64,000 bases of DNA, taken from positions 74,307,533 to 74,371,532 of the forward strand of contig NC_089584.1 in the NCBI RefSeq assembly GCF_019320115.1. Reading direction: 5' to 3'. Under the pieces are notes generated by a model that made no database searches, was not told the DNA's origin, and was given only the letters and a program-made list of their open reading frames with translations. Of the stretch, positions 1-11,582 are shown piece after piece (the first letter of the stretch is position 1; each line of letters begins with the position of its first letter). A program made the translations under genes and the position numbers. Source of the DNA: Miscanthus floridulus (Eukaryota > Streptophyta > Magnoliopsida > Poales > Poaceae).

Positions 1-560
1 CTTGCTGGCTTGACATGCACTACAAAGATTGTCCATCTCAAACTTCACATCCTTCAACCCTCTCACCAAGTCACTCTTCATAAGCTTCTTGAGTGAGCTC
101 ATCCCAACATGAGCAAGTCTTCTATGCCATAGCCACCCAAGTGTTGTTTTGGTGAATACGCATGTCTTCAAGTTTTCATCTTCGGAGGTGAAGTCCACTA
201 GATATAGGTTGTTGTATCTAAATCCTTTGAATATCACATGATCATCATCCTTCTTGGATACAACAACCTCCTTCTCGGTAAACAAGCATTGGAAGTCAAG
301 ATCACACAATTGTCCAACGGATAGCAAGTTGAAACTCAATGAAGCAACATATAGCACATTGGAGATGGAATGATCATTTGATGTTGCCACTTTACCCAAT
401 CCTTTAACCTTGCCCTTTGAGTTATCTCCAAATGTGATTCTTTCTTACCCATCTACTTCTTCCTCTAGTGAGGTGAACATACGAGGATCACCGGTCATAT
501 GTTGTGTGCAACCACTATCAATAACCCAATGACTTTCACTGGCCTTGTAGTTCACCTACA
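1..560 (-). pseudogene. Element A protease / GAG-pre-integrase fragment of copia pol
   Basis: On the minus strand this region encodes the copia aspartic protease signature DSGCTQHMTGD near 495-530. It is followed by a stretch ending in the HHCC zinc-binding GAG-pre-integrase domain (WLWHRRLAHVG near 120, CSAC near 5-15). The protease cleaves the polyprotein. GAG-pre-integrase is the zinc-binding N-terminal part of integrase. The frame has an in-frame TAA near 445, and a stop separates it from gag at 591. The left edge of the window cuts it before the integrase core. It is not expected to be functional as it stands. Confidence 0.8.
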
Positions 561-590
561 CACAAGAGATCAAGCTTTAGGAACCCAAAC

Positions 591-2975
591 TTATTGAGGG
601 TCCTTCACCTTCTCAACAAGTGACTTTGCAACCCAAATTTTCTTAGGCCTATTCTTGTTGGGAGGACCTAAGAACATCACTTTCATCTTTCCACTAGAAT
701 CCTTTCTAAGCATGTAGTGAGCATTGAAGGCAAAAGGTCTAGCATGCTTGGTCAAGGGTTGTGGTGGTGGAGTTTGGCACTCATGAGCAAAGTGGCCTTC
801 TTGTCCACATTCAAAACATCTCTTTGGCTTTGGCTTGGACTTATGTTGTTGTTGAGCTTGAGCCTTCTTCTCTTGATTTGCCAAGTACCCAATGCCATTT
901 CTATCCATCTTCATAACGGTGTTCATTAGTAGCTCACTTTGGAGATGCTTGCCTCTAGTGAACTTGCTCAATCCAATCTTAAGATGCTCTTTCTCCAACT
1001 TGAGATTCTTGTTTTCTTCCTTGAGAGCATCATTATTCTTCTCTTCCTTGAGCTTCTTGTTCTCATCTTTGAGCTTCTCATTCTCAAGGATCAAACCATC
1101 ATCATGAACAATAGTTTTTAGCACAATAGACCTGGTGGTTTTGAGTTCTTCAAGATCTTTCTTGAGCTTTTCATTGTCATTCTTGAGCTTGACAAACTCA
1201 TCATAATCATTGGCTTCAACCACTTGCTTGCCCTTGCTACTAGAACTTTGCTCAATGCTCTCAATAATCAAGTCATCACATGATGTAGCTATATCAATCT
1301 TAACAACATTGTTAGTAGCATCATGTGGCTCATTGGATAAGAATTCTTGAGCAATAACAAGATTGTCATGATTAACCTTAAGAGTAGTATATTCTTCTCT
1401 TAGCTTGTTGTGGCTAGTGATGAGCTCATTATGTGTCCTCTCAAATTTATCATGTTTATCTTTAAGCTCTTTCTTAGAAGATTTGAGCTCCTTGAGTTTG
1501 GATGATATAGCATCATTTGCTTCTCTAAGCTCAACACTAGCCTTTTCGGCTATATCACATTTTGCTAAAAGAGCATCATTTTTAGCTTCTAGCTTTTCAT
1601 TCGTAGCTCTAGTTTTTATAATGATCTTAGTGTATTGTTTTAGTAATCTAGCAAGATCATCATAAGTAGGTGATTCATATTCATCATCATCACTATTGCT
1701 ATCATCATCACTAGCATGCTCATCATTACTACTATCATCATTGTTCGATACCTTGCGGTCACCCTTGGCCATAAGGCATAGGTGTGTAGAGGATGATGGT
1801 GGTGGTGGCGATGAAGATGATGAAGAGTTGATAACAATTGTGGCCACCTTCTCGTTGTCACTATCATCATTGGATGAGGCACTAGATGAATCAATGTCCG
1901 TGAGCCAATCACCAACAATGTATGCCTTTCCACTCTTCTTCTTCTTGTGGAAGTCCCTCTTCTTGCCATCTCTCTTCTTGTATGGCTTGTTCTTCTTCTC
2001 TTCTTCTTCTTCTTTATTACTTGAGTCATCTTTCTTGCCCTTGTATTTGTTCTTGAACTTGTCTTTCTTGGCCTTAGTGCATTGGTGTGTTAGATAACCA
2101 AGTTCTCCACAATTGAAGCAATCCATCTCAGAGATTGGCTTCCTTCTAGAGCTAGTGAGGAACTTCTTCTTCTTGCCATCAAACTTGATGCCACTCTTGT
2201 TGAGCTTCTTTAGCATCTTGGCGGTCTTCTTCACCATGAGAGCAAGACTTTCATCATCAACTTCATCATCACTTGAGCTCTCATACTCAAGTCTTGCTTT
2301 GCCCTTTTCTTGGCTAGCTTTGAATGCTAAGTACTTATCTTTCTTCTTGGTAGAGGATGAGCCATCTTGTGGCGTGATGTGCATGTACATCTCATGAGCA
2401 TTGATCTTTCCCAAGATTTGTGTTGGTGTAGCAGTGGAAAGATCACCTTGATGTAGCACGGCCATAATATGCCCATATTTGTCAATGGGGAGGACACTCA
2501 AGATCTTTCTTACAACACTGGATGGTTGCATTTGAGTGAGTCCAAGCCCATTGACTTCCTCTGCAAGAACATTCAAACGTGAATACATTTCATTAACACA
2601 TTCTTTAGGAAGCATTTCAAAAGAGTTGAGCTTTTTCATGACAAGATGATAGTGTTCCTCACGCTCACTCTTAGTTCCCTCATGGAGTGCACAAACATCC
2701 GACCATAGTGCATGGGCGTCTTTGTGGTTCCTCACCCGATTGAACACATCTTTGCAAAGGCCTCTAAAGATGGTGTTTTAAGCCTTTGCATTCCATTTCT
2801 CATAATTCACCTCATCGCCTTGTAGGTTAGTAGCATCCCAAGGTTTTGGGAAGCCTTGTGAGGCGGCTCTAAGTATACCAACATCTAGAGCTTCTAGATA
2901 TGCCTCCATGCGAATTTTCCAATAAGGAAAATCATCTCCCTCAAAGATAGGAGGAAGTCCATCCCCATGAGACAT
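591..2975 (-). pseudogene. Element A gag polyprotein (long Sirevirus-type), one internal stop
   Basis: The gag starts at the ATG complementary to 2973-2975, with the usual DUF4219-like opening (EGDDFPYWKIRMEAYL). It runs to a stop at 591, about 795 codons, with one in-frame TAA at 2778-2780. A UBN2-type gag core (about 2747-2400) is followed by lysine- and serine/aspartate-rich low-complexity sequence. Next come a first zinc knuckle (CFNCGELGYLTHQC, where the usual H is Y), a long charged coiled coil (about 1660-950) and a second, complete CCHC knuckle (CFECGQEGHFAHEC near 815-775). Gag packages the element RNA. The long coiled coil is typical of Sireviruses. The stop and the degraded knuckle mark it as a pseudogene. 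Confidence 0.85.
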
Positions 2976-3013
2976 CTTACTCTAGGTGGTTAAGCCTCAA
3001 TACGTGAGCATGA

Positions 3014-3026
3014 GGCTCTGATACCA
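3014..3026 (-). other. Element A primer-binding site (initiator Met tRNA)
   Basis: The minus strand reads TGGTATCAGAGCC directly downstream of the 5' LTR end, with a short ATT spacer. This complements the 3' end of plant initiator methionine tRNA, the usual copia primer. It fixes the element's orientation and its LTR boundary at 3029. Confidence 0.85.
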
Positions 3027-3028
3027 AT

Positions 3029-4621
3029 TGAAAGGATCAAGATGCCTAAGAGGGGGGGTGAATTGGGCTAATTCTAAATTTCTTTACAATAATTAAATCC
3101 TATGGTTAGCCCAATTAACCCCTTGTGCTTAGAAAGTATTTCTAATTGTTCTACCACACAAAAGACTTGCAACCTAAGTTCCAATCCTACACTAGTATGG
3201 CAATTCTATGAATGTAAGACAAGAATTGAATTACTCAAAGTAAATGCTCAAAGTAAATAGAGAAGGAGGAACACGGCGATGTTTTGCTGAGGTATCAGAG
3301 AGTCGCCACTCCCCACTAGTCCTCGTTGGAGCACCCGCACAAGGGTGTGGCTCCCCCTTGATCTATGCAAGGATCAAGTGCTCTCTACGAGTTGATTATT
3401 CGACACTCCGTTGTGGTGAATCACCCACAACCACTCACAACTTGAGTTGGGTCATCCACAAGCTCTCTGGATAATCACCAAGCTCCCAATCACCACCAAG
3501 CCATCTAGGTGATGGCGATCACCATGAGTAACAAGCATGAACTCTCACTTAACCACGACAAAGCCTAATGAGAAGGTGGATGCACACTTTGCTACTCTTG
3601 ATCTTCACTAATGAGGGCTCTCTTTGGGATTCTCAAATCTCAATCACCTCACTAGGACCTTGCTCTTCTTGGCACTCTCTAAGGTGTTTCTCAGCTGTTG
3701 GAATGAGCAAAAGTACCCCCACACACGAGTGGAGGTTGTATTTATAACACCGGCTAGAAAATGAACCGTTATGTGCCTCTACAGGGTGACCGGACACTCC
3801 GGTCATGTTGACCGGATGCACCGATTAGTACACCCCGAACTCTAGTGGTTAAGAGTTGATCGGACACATCCGGTCACATTTTCCCTTCACTAGAACCTTA
3901 CTGATGTCGACCGGACTCTAGATCCCCAACGTCTGGTCACTTGCTGAGAAGCGTCCGATCATTAGCCGGAACCTGATTAGCGTCCGGTCAGCATTAACAG
4001 AACGCGTCCGATCAGGATTCTCCCTCTTTGGGACCTTACTGGAGTCGACCAGACGCTGGCCTTCAGCATCTAGTGACTTGACCTAGCAGCGTCCAGTCAC
4101 TTCCAGATGCTTTCACCTTGGTCAAATAAACTGATCGGACCCTGAGCCAGCGTTCGGTCACACCAGAGCCAGCGTCCGGTCAATATTTGACCCTCCATTC
4201 ACTTCCAACTCTTGAACATTTGTGAATGAAGTTTGCTCCATTGGGTCAAAGGGTTGTTGTGGAGCTACCTAGTGCTAGTTTTATCAAGTGTGCACCACAC
4301 CTAACTCACTAGACTCACCTAGGTTAAGCTACCCGTTCATACCCCCCTTAATAGTATGGCCAAAGGAAAAACAAAGTCCTAAACTACTCTAAGTGTCTCT
4401 CCAACTCCAATCGACACTTAGAACTAGTCCATCCTTAACCTTATCGTCCATCCTTTGAAAACCGAAATGATTTCCATCATAGGGGCATGACAACCATGAT
4501 TGCCCATTCGATCTCCATTACTGTGACCTAACTTAATTATTTCTGCAAAACACACGTTAGTCACAGTAATCACGTATTGTCATTAATCACCGAAACCCAA
4601 CTAGGGGCCTATATGCTTTCA
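3029..4621 (-). repeat. Element A 5' LTR (1593 bp)
   Basis: The LTR is bounded by TG at 3029 (TGAAAGGATC) and CA at 4621 (ATGCTTTCA). A TATA-like TTATAAATAC lies on the minus strand near 3736-3746. Between about 3780 and 4195 it is packed with variants of GCGTCCGGTCA and its complement (TGACCGGACGC), the palindrome-rich feature of Sirevirus U3 regions. Related but diverged LTR sequence occurs at 51963-52477. Confidence 0.85.
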
Positions 4622-5070
4622 GTGTGAAACATAATGTGTATCACCTTTGTGCATGTGTGTTAGCATATTTTCACAAACATTTTCAAGGGTGTTAGCACTC
4701 CACTAGATTCTAAATGCATATGCAATGAGTTAGAGCATCTAGTGACATTTTGATAACCGCATTTGGATACGAGTTTCACCCCTCTTAATAGTATGGCTAT
4801 CGAACCTAAATGTGATCACACTCGCTAAGTGTCTTGATCACCGAAACAAAATGGCTCCTACCACTTATACCTTTGCCTTGAGCCTTTTGTTTTTCTCTTT
4901 CTTCTTTTCAAGTCTAAGCACTTAATCATCACCATGGCATCACCATCATCATGTCATGATCTTCATTTGCTTCACCACTTGGAATGTGCTACCTATCTCA
5001 TGATCACTTTGATAAACTAGGTTAGCACTTAGGGTTTCATCAATTCACCAAAACCAAACTAGAGCTTTCA
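4622..5070 (-). repeat. Element B 3' LTR, inner part, truncated by A
   Basis: It matches 13145-13593 of the B 5' LTR base for base over most of its length and ends in GAGCTTTCA at 5070. The next bases (ATCTCCTCG) are a slightly mutated complement of the polypurine tract. The left part of the LTR was separated by the insertion of element A. Confidence 0.88.
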
Positions 5071-6272
5071 ATCTCCTCGTTTTTGGTAATTGATGACAAC
5101 CCTTTTACAAAGATATGAATTGAAATTTTATTGAATCCATGTTGCTTGCCCAAGCATATTTACCATGTGTAAAAGAATATGGACAAGTTTCATGAACCCC
5201 AAATGGTAGCAATTGCTCCCCCTACATATGTGCTAAGAGTTTGGATTGTAGCTTGCACATATGCTTAGATAGGAAATATAGGAGACAATGTCTACCAAAT
5301 GATGCTAAGGTATAAGAGATGGACCTTTGAAGCATGATACCAATCAGAGTGCACCAATATACCATCCTTAGCACCATTAGTAACTCGACATACACAAAAA
5401 CTAGAATACCCCAGGAGATCAACATTAGAAGTAAGGGTCTAGTTTTCATAATGTGAGCATGAGTCTAGTTACTTAACCTATACATGCTAGTTTTTCATTT
5501 CATCATTCAAACCTACAACTAGCATACACCACACAAGCATGGATATTGAAATTTAAAACTTGTGTCATGCAAGCAAATATATGAAATGCACATTCAAATG
5601 CATCATACAAGTTCATGAGCTTGCTCCTCCTACTTGTGTGCTCAAAATTTTAATTGATCCCCTTCCTTTGTCATATCTCTCCCCCTATGTCAAATTCTTC
5701 CCCTATCACTTATATCTTTGTTACTCTCCCCTTTTGTTGTCTTTTCATTATTTTTGTACACTATTTCTCCCCTTAACACTCATATCTTTGTTTTTCTCCC
5801 CCTTTGTCATCAATGACCACAAAGGTTCAAAATGTAGATAGGTTTAGATTATCAATGTTAATCAATGGGGTGAGGATCATCTTTCCAAATTTGGTTCAAT
5901 CTAGAATATTTGCCAAAGATATTTAACTCAGTTTGATCCAAGGACAAGCTTCTTCACTCCTCCAAATATGGGTTATCTTATACCATGTTGAGTTAAACAC
6001 TTATAGCTCATTTTCTAGATCAAACACTAGGTTTACAAGCCCACAAACATATCATATGCTACCACTAGACCAAATTAAGCATAGAAGCAATAGTGGTACC
6101 ATACAAACATCAAGATCATTTGATTTTCATGAATGAACCTATCAAATGTGAAAGATGACTAGATGCACTAAACATATCCTTAGTAAGGATGTATGCCATG
6201 TCAATCAACTTTTACCTTGGATTGCTCGAATGAGAGGCTTGTCATATGAGTGGGGGTGCATCAACACATATT
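5071..6272 (-). other. Element B 3' non-coding region with repeated polypurine tracts
   Basis: About 1.2 kb without coding potential lies between the RNase H end and the 3' LTR. On the plus strand it contains repeated CTCCCC(C) blocks at 5071, 5215, 5620, 5680-5705, 5737, 5768 and 5796, each a purine tract on the element's coding strand. Multiple such tracts upstream of the 3' LTR are a published hallmark of Sireviruses. The equivalent region of E is 28467-29560. Small reading frames here (for example at 5560-5841 on the plus strand) have no recognisable protein. Confidence 0.7.
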
Positions 6273-7780
6273 TTAGAAATCCAATATGTTCAACTCATTC
6301 CTTAGCTTGCAAAACCTTTTCTCATCTAATGGCTTGGTGAATATATCGGCAAGTTGATCTTCGGTGCCTACACTCTCAATGCAAATGTCCCCCTTTTGTT
6401 GGTGATCTCTTATGAAATGGTGGTGGACATCAATGTGCTTTGTTCTTGCATGTTGAACCAGATTGTTCGTTAACTTGATTGCACTCTCATTGTCATATAG
6501 CAATGGCACTTTCTTGAATTTGATTCCAAAGTCATTCAAGGTGGCCTTCATCCAAAGTATTTATGCACAACAACTACCAACAGATATGTATTCGGCTTCA
6601 GCGGTTGATAATGCAACACTATTTTGATTCTTTGATGACAATGAAACAAGTGATCTTCCCAATAATTAACATGTGCTCGAGGTGCTCTTCCTTTCAACAT
6701 TGTATCCCGCATAATCCGAGTTGGAGTAACCAACTAGCTCAAACTTTGCTCCTTTGGGATACCACAAACCAACATTTTGTGTATGCTTCAAGTACCTCAA
6801 TATTCTCTTTGTAGCCTTCAAATGACTTTTTTCTTGGTGAGGCTTGAAATCTTGTACACATGTATACACTAAACATGATATCCGGCCTTGATGCGGTCAT
6901 ATAGAGTAGGCTTTCAATCATAGACCGATACAATTTTTGATCCATCATATTGCCACTTGCATCACTATCCAAGTTGCCATTTGTTCCTATTGGTGCACTA
7001 ATGGCTTTACTATCACTCATGCCAAACTTCTTGATCATGTCCTTGATATACTTTCCTTGACTCACAAATGTATCATTCTTCAATTGCTTAATTTGAAGGC
7101 CAAGGAAGTAACTTAACTCTCCAATCATGGGCATCTCAAACTCATTAGCCATCATCTTTTCAAATTTTTTACAAAAGTCTTGATTGGTTGATCCAAATAT
7201 GATGTCATCAACATAGATTTGCAACACAAATAAGTCTTTGCTAATCTTCTTGATGAAAAGAGTGGTGTCAACCTTACCCATCATGAACCCTTTGGAGAGT
7301 AGGAAATCTCTCAATCTCTCATACCATGCTCTAGGTGCTTGCTTCAAGCCATACAATGCCTTCTTCAACTTGTACACATGGTCGGGCTTCTTGTCATCTT
7401 CAAAACCAGAAGGTTGCTCAACATATACTTCTTCATTGATGTAACCATTGAGAAATGCACTCTTGATATCCATTTGATAGAGTTTGATGTTGTGGGCACA
7501 AGCATAGACTAGCAAGATTTTGATTGCTTCTAATCTAGCAACCAGGGCATATGTTTCTCCAAAGTCAAGACCTTCAACTTATGTATAGCCTTGTGCTACC
7601 AATCTTGCTTTGTTCCTTACTACTATCCCATCTTGATCTTACTTGTTTCTAAAGACTCATTTGGTTCTGATCACATTGTGTCCCTTTGGTCTCTCTACTA
7701 ATTCTCATACTTGATTTCTTGTGAAATTATTCAATTCTTCATGAATACCATTTACCCAATCAATATCCTTCAATGCTTAA
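6273..7780 (-). pseudogene. Element B reverse transcriptase and RNase H (broken)
   Basis: The minus strand encodes the copia-type reverse transcriptase (RVT_2) from about 7780, with the catalytic YVDDIIFGS near 7190-7215. Copia-type RNase H follows (DYAG near 6700; DNESAIKLTNN near 6490; ADIFTKPL near 6330). It would copy element RNA into DNA. Breaks seen are an in-frame TAA at 7579-7581, a frameshift near 6830, and stops and frameshifts around 6550-6730. The TAA at 7579 is at the same codon as one in element E (30875), so it was probably inherited. Confidence 0.85.
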
Positions 7781-7781
7781 T

Positions 7782-9480
7782 CTATCTTCTTTGGTTCAAT
7801 AGATGATACAGATGAGAAATGCTCAAAAAATGAAGCCAATCTTGATCTAGTTTGCAACCTCTTGAAATATCACCAATGATAATGTCCAATAGATGATCCC
7901 TTATAATATTGGTTGGTTGGAGGATTGGAACTTGGTTGCTTACACTTGCTTGATCATTGGATTGAGATGATGCACAAGCCTCTTGATCTTGTTTATTATC
8001 ATGAGAGTCATTTGTACTAGCTTGATTTGTATCATCTTGCACATTAGAGTTAGAAAGCACTTGCACTTGATCATCTTCATCATCATTCATTTGCCTAGGC
8101 CTCAATTCACCAACATCTATGTTCTTCATGGCATTTAAAAGTTGAATGTCTCTAACATCTTCCAAGTTCTCATTCTCTTCTTGTGAACCCTTGATTTCAT
8201 CAAATTCAACATCATGAACTTCCTCAAGAGTATCACTATCCAAATTCCAAACTCTATATGCTTTGCTAGTGGTTAAGTATCCAAGTAGAAATCCTTTATC
8301 ACATTTCTTGTCAAATTTTCCTAATCTAGTGCCTTTCTTCAAGATATAACATTTGCAACCAAAGACCCGAAAATATACAATGTTGGGCTTTCTACCATTC
8401 AAGAGCTCATATGGTGTCTTCTCTTTCAATGGGTGACAATAAAGGCGGTTGCTACAATAGCAAGCTGTGTTGATAGCTTTGGCCCAAAAAGATTGACTCA
8501 TACTGTACTCACTAAGCATAGATCTTTCCATATCAATGAGTGTTCTATTCTTCCTCTCAACAAGTCCATTTGATTGTGGAGTGTACTTGGCCAAGAATTG
8601 ATGTCTAATTCCAAATTCATCACACAACTCATCAATTCTTGTATTCTTGAACTCACTATCATTGTAACTTCTAACTCTCTTGATGATTGTTTCAAACTCA
8701 TTGTGAATGCCCTTGACAAATGATTTGAATGTTGCAAACATATCACTTTTGTCCACTAGAAAGAATACCCAAGTGTATCTAGTATAATCATCTACTATAA
8801 CAAAGCCATATTTGTTGCCACCAATGCTAGTGTATTTAGTTGGCCCAAATAAATCCATGTGCAATAACTCAAATGCTTTACTAGTGCTCATCATGCTTTT
8901 CTTAGGATGGGTGCTTCCAACTTGTTTGATGGCTTGACAAGAGCTACAAAGCTTATCCTTCTCAAACACAACATCTTTCAAGCCTCTAACCAAGTCATGC
9001 TTAACCAATCTATTCAATTGTTTCATTCCAACATGACCAAGCCTTCTATGACATAACCAACACATGCTAGATTTAGTGAACAAACATGTAGATAATTTAG
9101 CTTCACTAGCATTGAAATTAACCAAGTATAGATTCTCATATCTAAAGCCTTTGAAGATCAAGTTAGAGCCATCTACACTTATGATCTCTACATCATCTAC
9201 CCCAAATATGCATTTAAATCCAAGATCATACAATTGAGCCACAGATAGCAAGTTGAAGTTCAAGCTCTCTACTAGCAAGACATTGGAAATGCTCATGTCA
9301 TTAGATATTGCAATCTTACCAAGCCCCTTGACCTTGCCTTTGCCATTATCACCAAATGTGATACTATCATAACCATCATTGCCATTGGTGTTGATTAAGT
9401 TGAACATTCTTGCATCATTGGTCGTGTGTTGAGTGCACCCACTATCAAGAACCCAATGCTTTTCTCTGGCTTTGTAATTG
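7782..9480 (-). pseudogene. Element B protease / GAG-pre-integrase / integrase (broken)
   Basis: The minus strand carries the protease motif DSGCTQH near 9430-9460, then a 541-codon open stretch (9407-7782). This stretch has the GAG-pre-integrase zinc site (HRRLGHVG, CSSC), the integrase core with HMDLFGP near 8870 and VERKNRTL near 8545, and an acidic linker. The second catalytic aspartate is changed: the motif reads SYNDSEF at 8665-8685, where element E still has SDNGSEF. Integration activity is therefore expected to be lost. The frame shifts near 7870 before the reverse transcriptase. Confidence 0.85.
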
Positions 9481-9499
9481 ACCTACAAAAGAAGATCAA

Positions 9500-11525
9500 T
9501 TCTTTTTAGGTACCTAGACTTGCTTGGGTCCTTGAAGGTTAGTCACTAAGCTCTTTGGTACCCAAATGGCTTTCTTCTTTGAGCCCATCCATGGTGCACC
9601 AATGAACTTAGCCTTCACACCATTTGTACCCATAGTAAGCACATAGAAAGAATCAAGCTTAATGGAGGATAGATTAGCATTTTTGCTCTTGTTCTTGCAT
9701 TTATGCTCTTTATGACCAACTTGCTTGCAACTAGTGCAAAACCGACCATTGTTCTTCACAAAACTAGTCTTGTGAGGAGCAAAGGCCGCCTTGCCTTTCT
9801 TGGGGTATAGTCCAATCCCTCTTTGTAGAGAGAAGCTCTTTGGCTACCCAAGCACATAAGCAAGCGGTCCTCACCTCCATAGGCCTTAGCCAAGGTGTGA
9901 GTGAGCTTATTGACCTCCTTCTTGAGGGTCTCATTCTCAACCATTAGTGAGGCATCACAAGTGAAACCATCACTACTAGATGTGGTGGAAGTAGAAGTGC
10001 TACAAGAAGGGTTAGTGGGAGCAACAATGATAGACTTATAGAATGATCCATCAATTGGGTCACAAGTTAAGCCTACATTACATGTCTCAACATGCTTCTT
10101 CTCATTTTGCTCATCAAGCAAAGAGAAATGAGCTTTTTCAAACTTCTTGTGAGCCTTGCTAAGCTTCTCATGGGCTTCCTCTAGCCTCTCATGAGATGCT
10201 TTGAGCTCATCAAAAGATTGCTTAAGGGCTTTTATTTCCTTACACAAGCTTTTGTATTCCCTTCTCTTAATGTCGAAGTGTTCTTTAGCATCTTCTAGCA
10301 TGTCGAATAGTTCATTCTTAGTTGATTCATCATCGTTACTATCACTTTCATTTTTATTATTATGTTCCTCATCACTTTCATCATCACAAGTTCGTACCTT
10401 AGTGGCCTTAGCCATGAAGCATGATGGAGTGTCAAAGAGAGAAGGCTTCTCATTGATAGCAATGCTTGCAAGTGCCTTCTTCTTGGTGGTCTTGTCATCA
10501 ACACTATCATCATCATCACTTGAGGAAGCATCACTATCCCAAATGACCACATATGAACCACCCTTCTTATTCTTCTCGAAGGTCATCTTGTCCTTCTTCT
10601 CTTTCTTTTCCTTCTTGTCCTTCTTGTTCGTCTTGTCATCATCTTTATCACTATTGTATGGGCATTGAGCAATAAGATGATCTTTGCTTCCACAATTGAA
10701 GCACCTTCTTGACTCTTCCTTGTTCTTGGATGAAGACTTCTTTCTTCTAGCAAGGTAACCCTTCTTCATCATGAACTTGCCAAATCTCTTAACAAAGAGA
10801 GCAATCTTCTCATCATCCATCTCATCAAAGCTCAAGTCTTCATCTTCACTTGATGTATCTTGCTTTGCCTTGCCCTTGGATGATGTGGCCTTGAATGCCA
10901 CACTCTTCTTCTTGTCATCCTTCTTCTCATCATCTCTATATATGTCATCGGTCATTATATCTCCCAACACTTGGTTTGGTGTCATGGTGTCCAAACCACT
11001 CCTTGCTAGAATAGCGACCAATGTGCCAAATCTTGAAGGTAAGCATCTCAAGAACTTGTGGGAGAAGTCCTTGTCCTTCACCTCTTCTCCAAGTGCTTTG
11101 AGATCATTGACAAGCACTTAAAGCCTATGAAACATCTCTGGCACACTCTCATCCTCCTTCATCTTAAAGCTTGCAAACTTCTCCTTGAGAATGTATGCCT
11201 TTGCACCCTTCACGGCTTGAGTGCCTTCAAATGATTTCTCTAACTTCTTTCATGCTTCTTGGGCTCTCTCAATGTTCTTAATTTGCTTAAATGTTCTCTT
11301 ATCCAAAGCATCATGGATGGCACTAAGAGCAATGTCATTATTTTAGAGAAGCATTTCTTTGGCGGCGGTGGGAGCCTCTTCATCATCAATCTCAATCTTG
11401 GTCTCCGCTACCTTCCAAACCTTCCTATTCATTAACTTGATATAATTTGTCATCTTAGCCTTCCAATAGGGATAGTTTGAGCCATCAAATTGAGGTGGCT
11501 TCTTGGTGTTGTTGATTTGAGCCAT
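9500..11525 (-). pseudogene. Element B gag (Sirevirus-type, several stops)
   Basis: Gag begins at ATG 11525 (MAQINNTKKPPQFDGSNYPY). It shows stops at about 11343, 11250 and 11118, then a 453-codon open stretch (11117-9756), a frameshift near 9800, and the tail 9759-9514. Visible parts are the UBN2-type core, a CCHC knuckle (CFNCGSKDHLIAQC near 10700-10660), acidic/serine-rich low complexity, a heptad-rich coiled coil (about 10260-10120) and a second knuckle (CTSCKQVGHKEHKC near 9740-9700). Element E has the same layout at 43341-45115 plus 32800-33101. Confidence 0.85.
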
Positions 11526-11567
11526 TTTTACACCAAAGGTTGTTAAGCCTCAAATTACGGTCACCTC

Positions 11568-11580
11568 GGCTTTGATACCA
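11568..11580 (-). other. Element B primer-binding site (initiator Met tRNA)
   Basis: The minus strand reads TGGTATCAAAGCC, one base from the standard TGGTATCAGAGCC, just inside the 5' LTR edge at 11583. Confidence 0.8.
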
Positions 11581-11582
11581 CT

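Larger units (their letters stand above)
1..4621 (-). mobile_element. Element A: Sirevirus-like Ty1/copia retrotransposon, right part only
   Basis: A minus-strand LTR retrotransposon that enters from the left edge. Its order read on the minus strand is 5' LTR (4621-3029), a primer-binding site, a long gag (2975-591), then protease and the GAG-pre-integrase region (about 560-1). Integrase, reverse transcriptase, RNase H and the 3' LTR lie outside the window. Its LTR ends are TGAAAG and CTTTCA. It lies inside the LTR of element B: sequence right of 4621 is the B-family LTR. The 5 bases at 4622-4626 (GTGTG) are the expected target duplication, but the partner copy is off the window. The very long gag with coiled coil and two zinc knuckles is typical of the Sirevirus lineage. 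Confidence 0.9.

Noticed and set aside
1696..2097. Plus-strand frames opposite gag in A, and similar ones at 10201-10668 and 43742-44218
   Set aside because: Serine/leucine-rich antisense shadows of the lysine/glutamate/aspartate-rich gag; same pattern in all gag copies.
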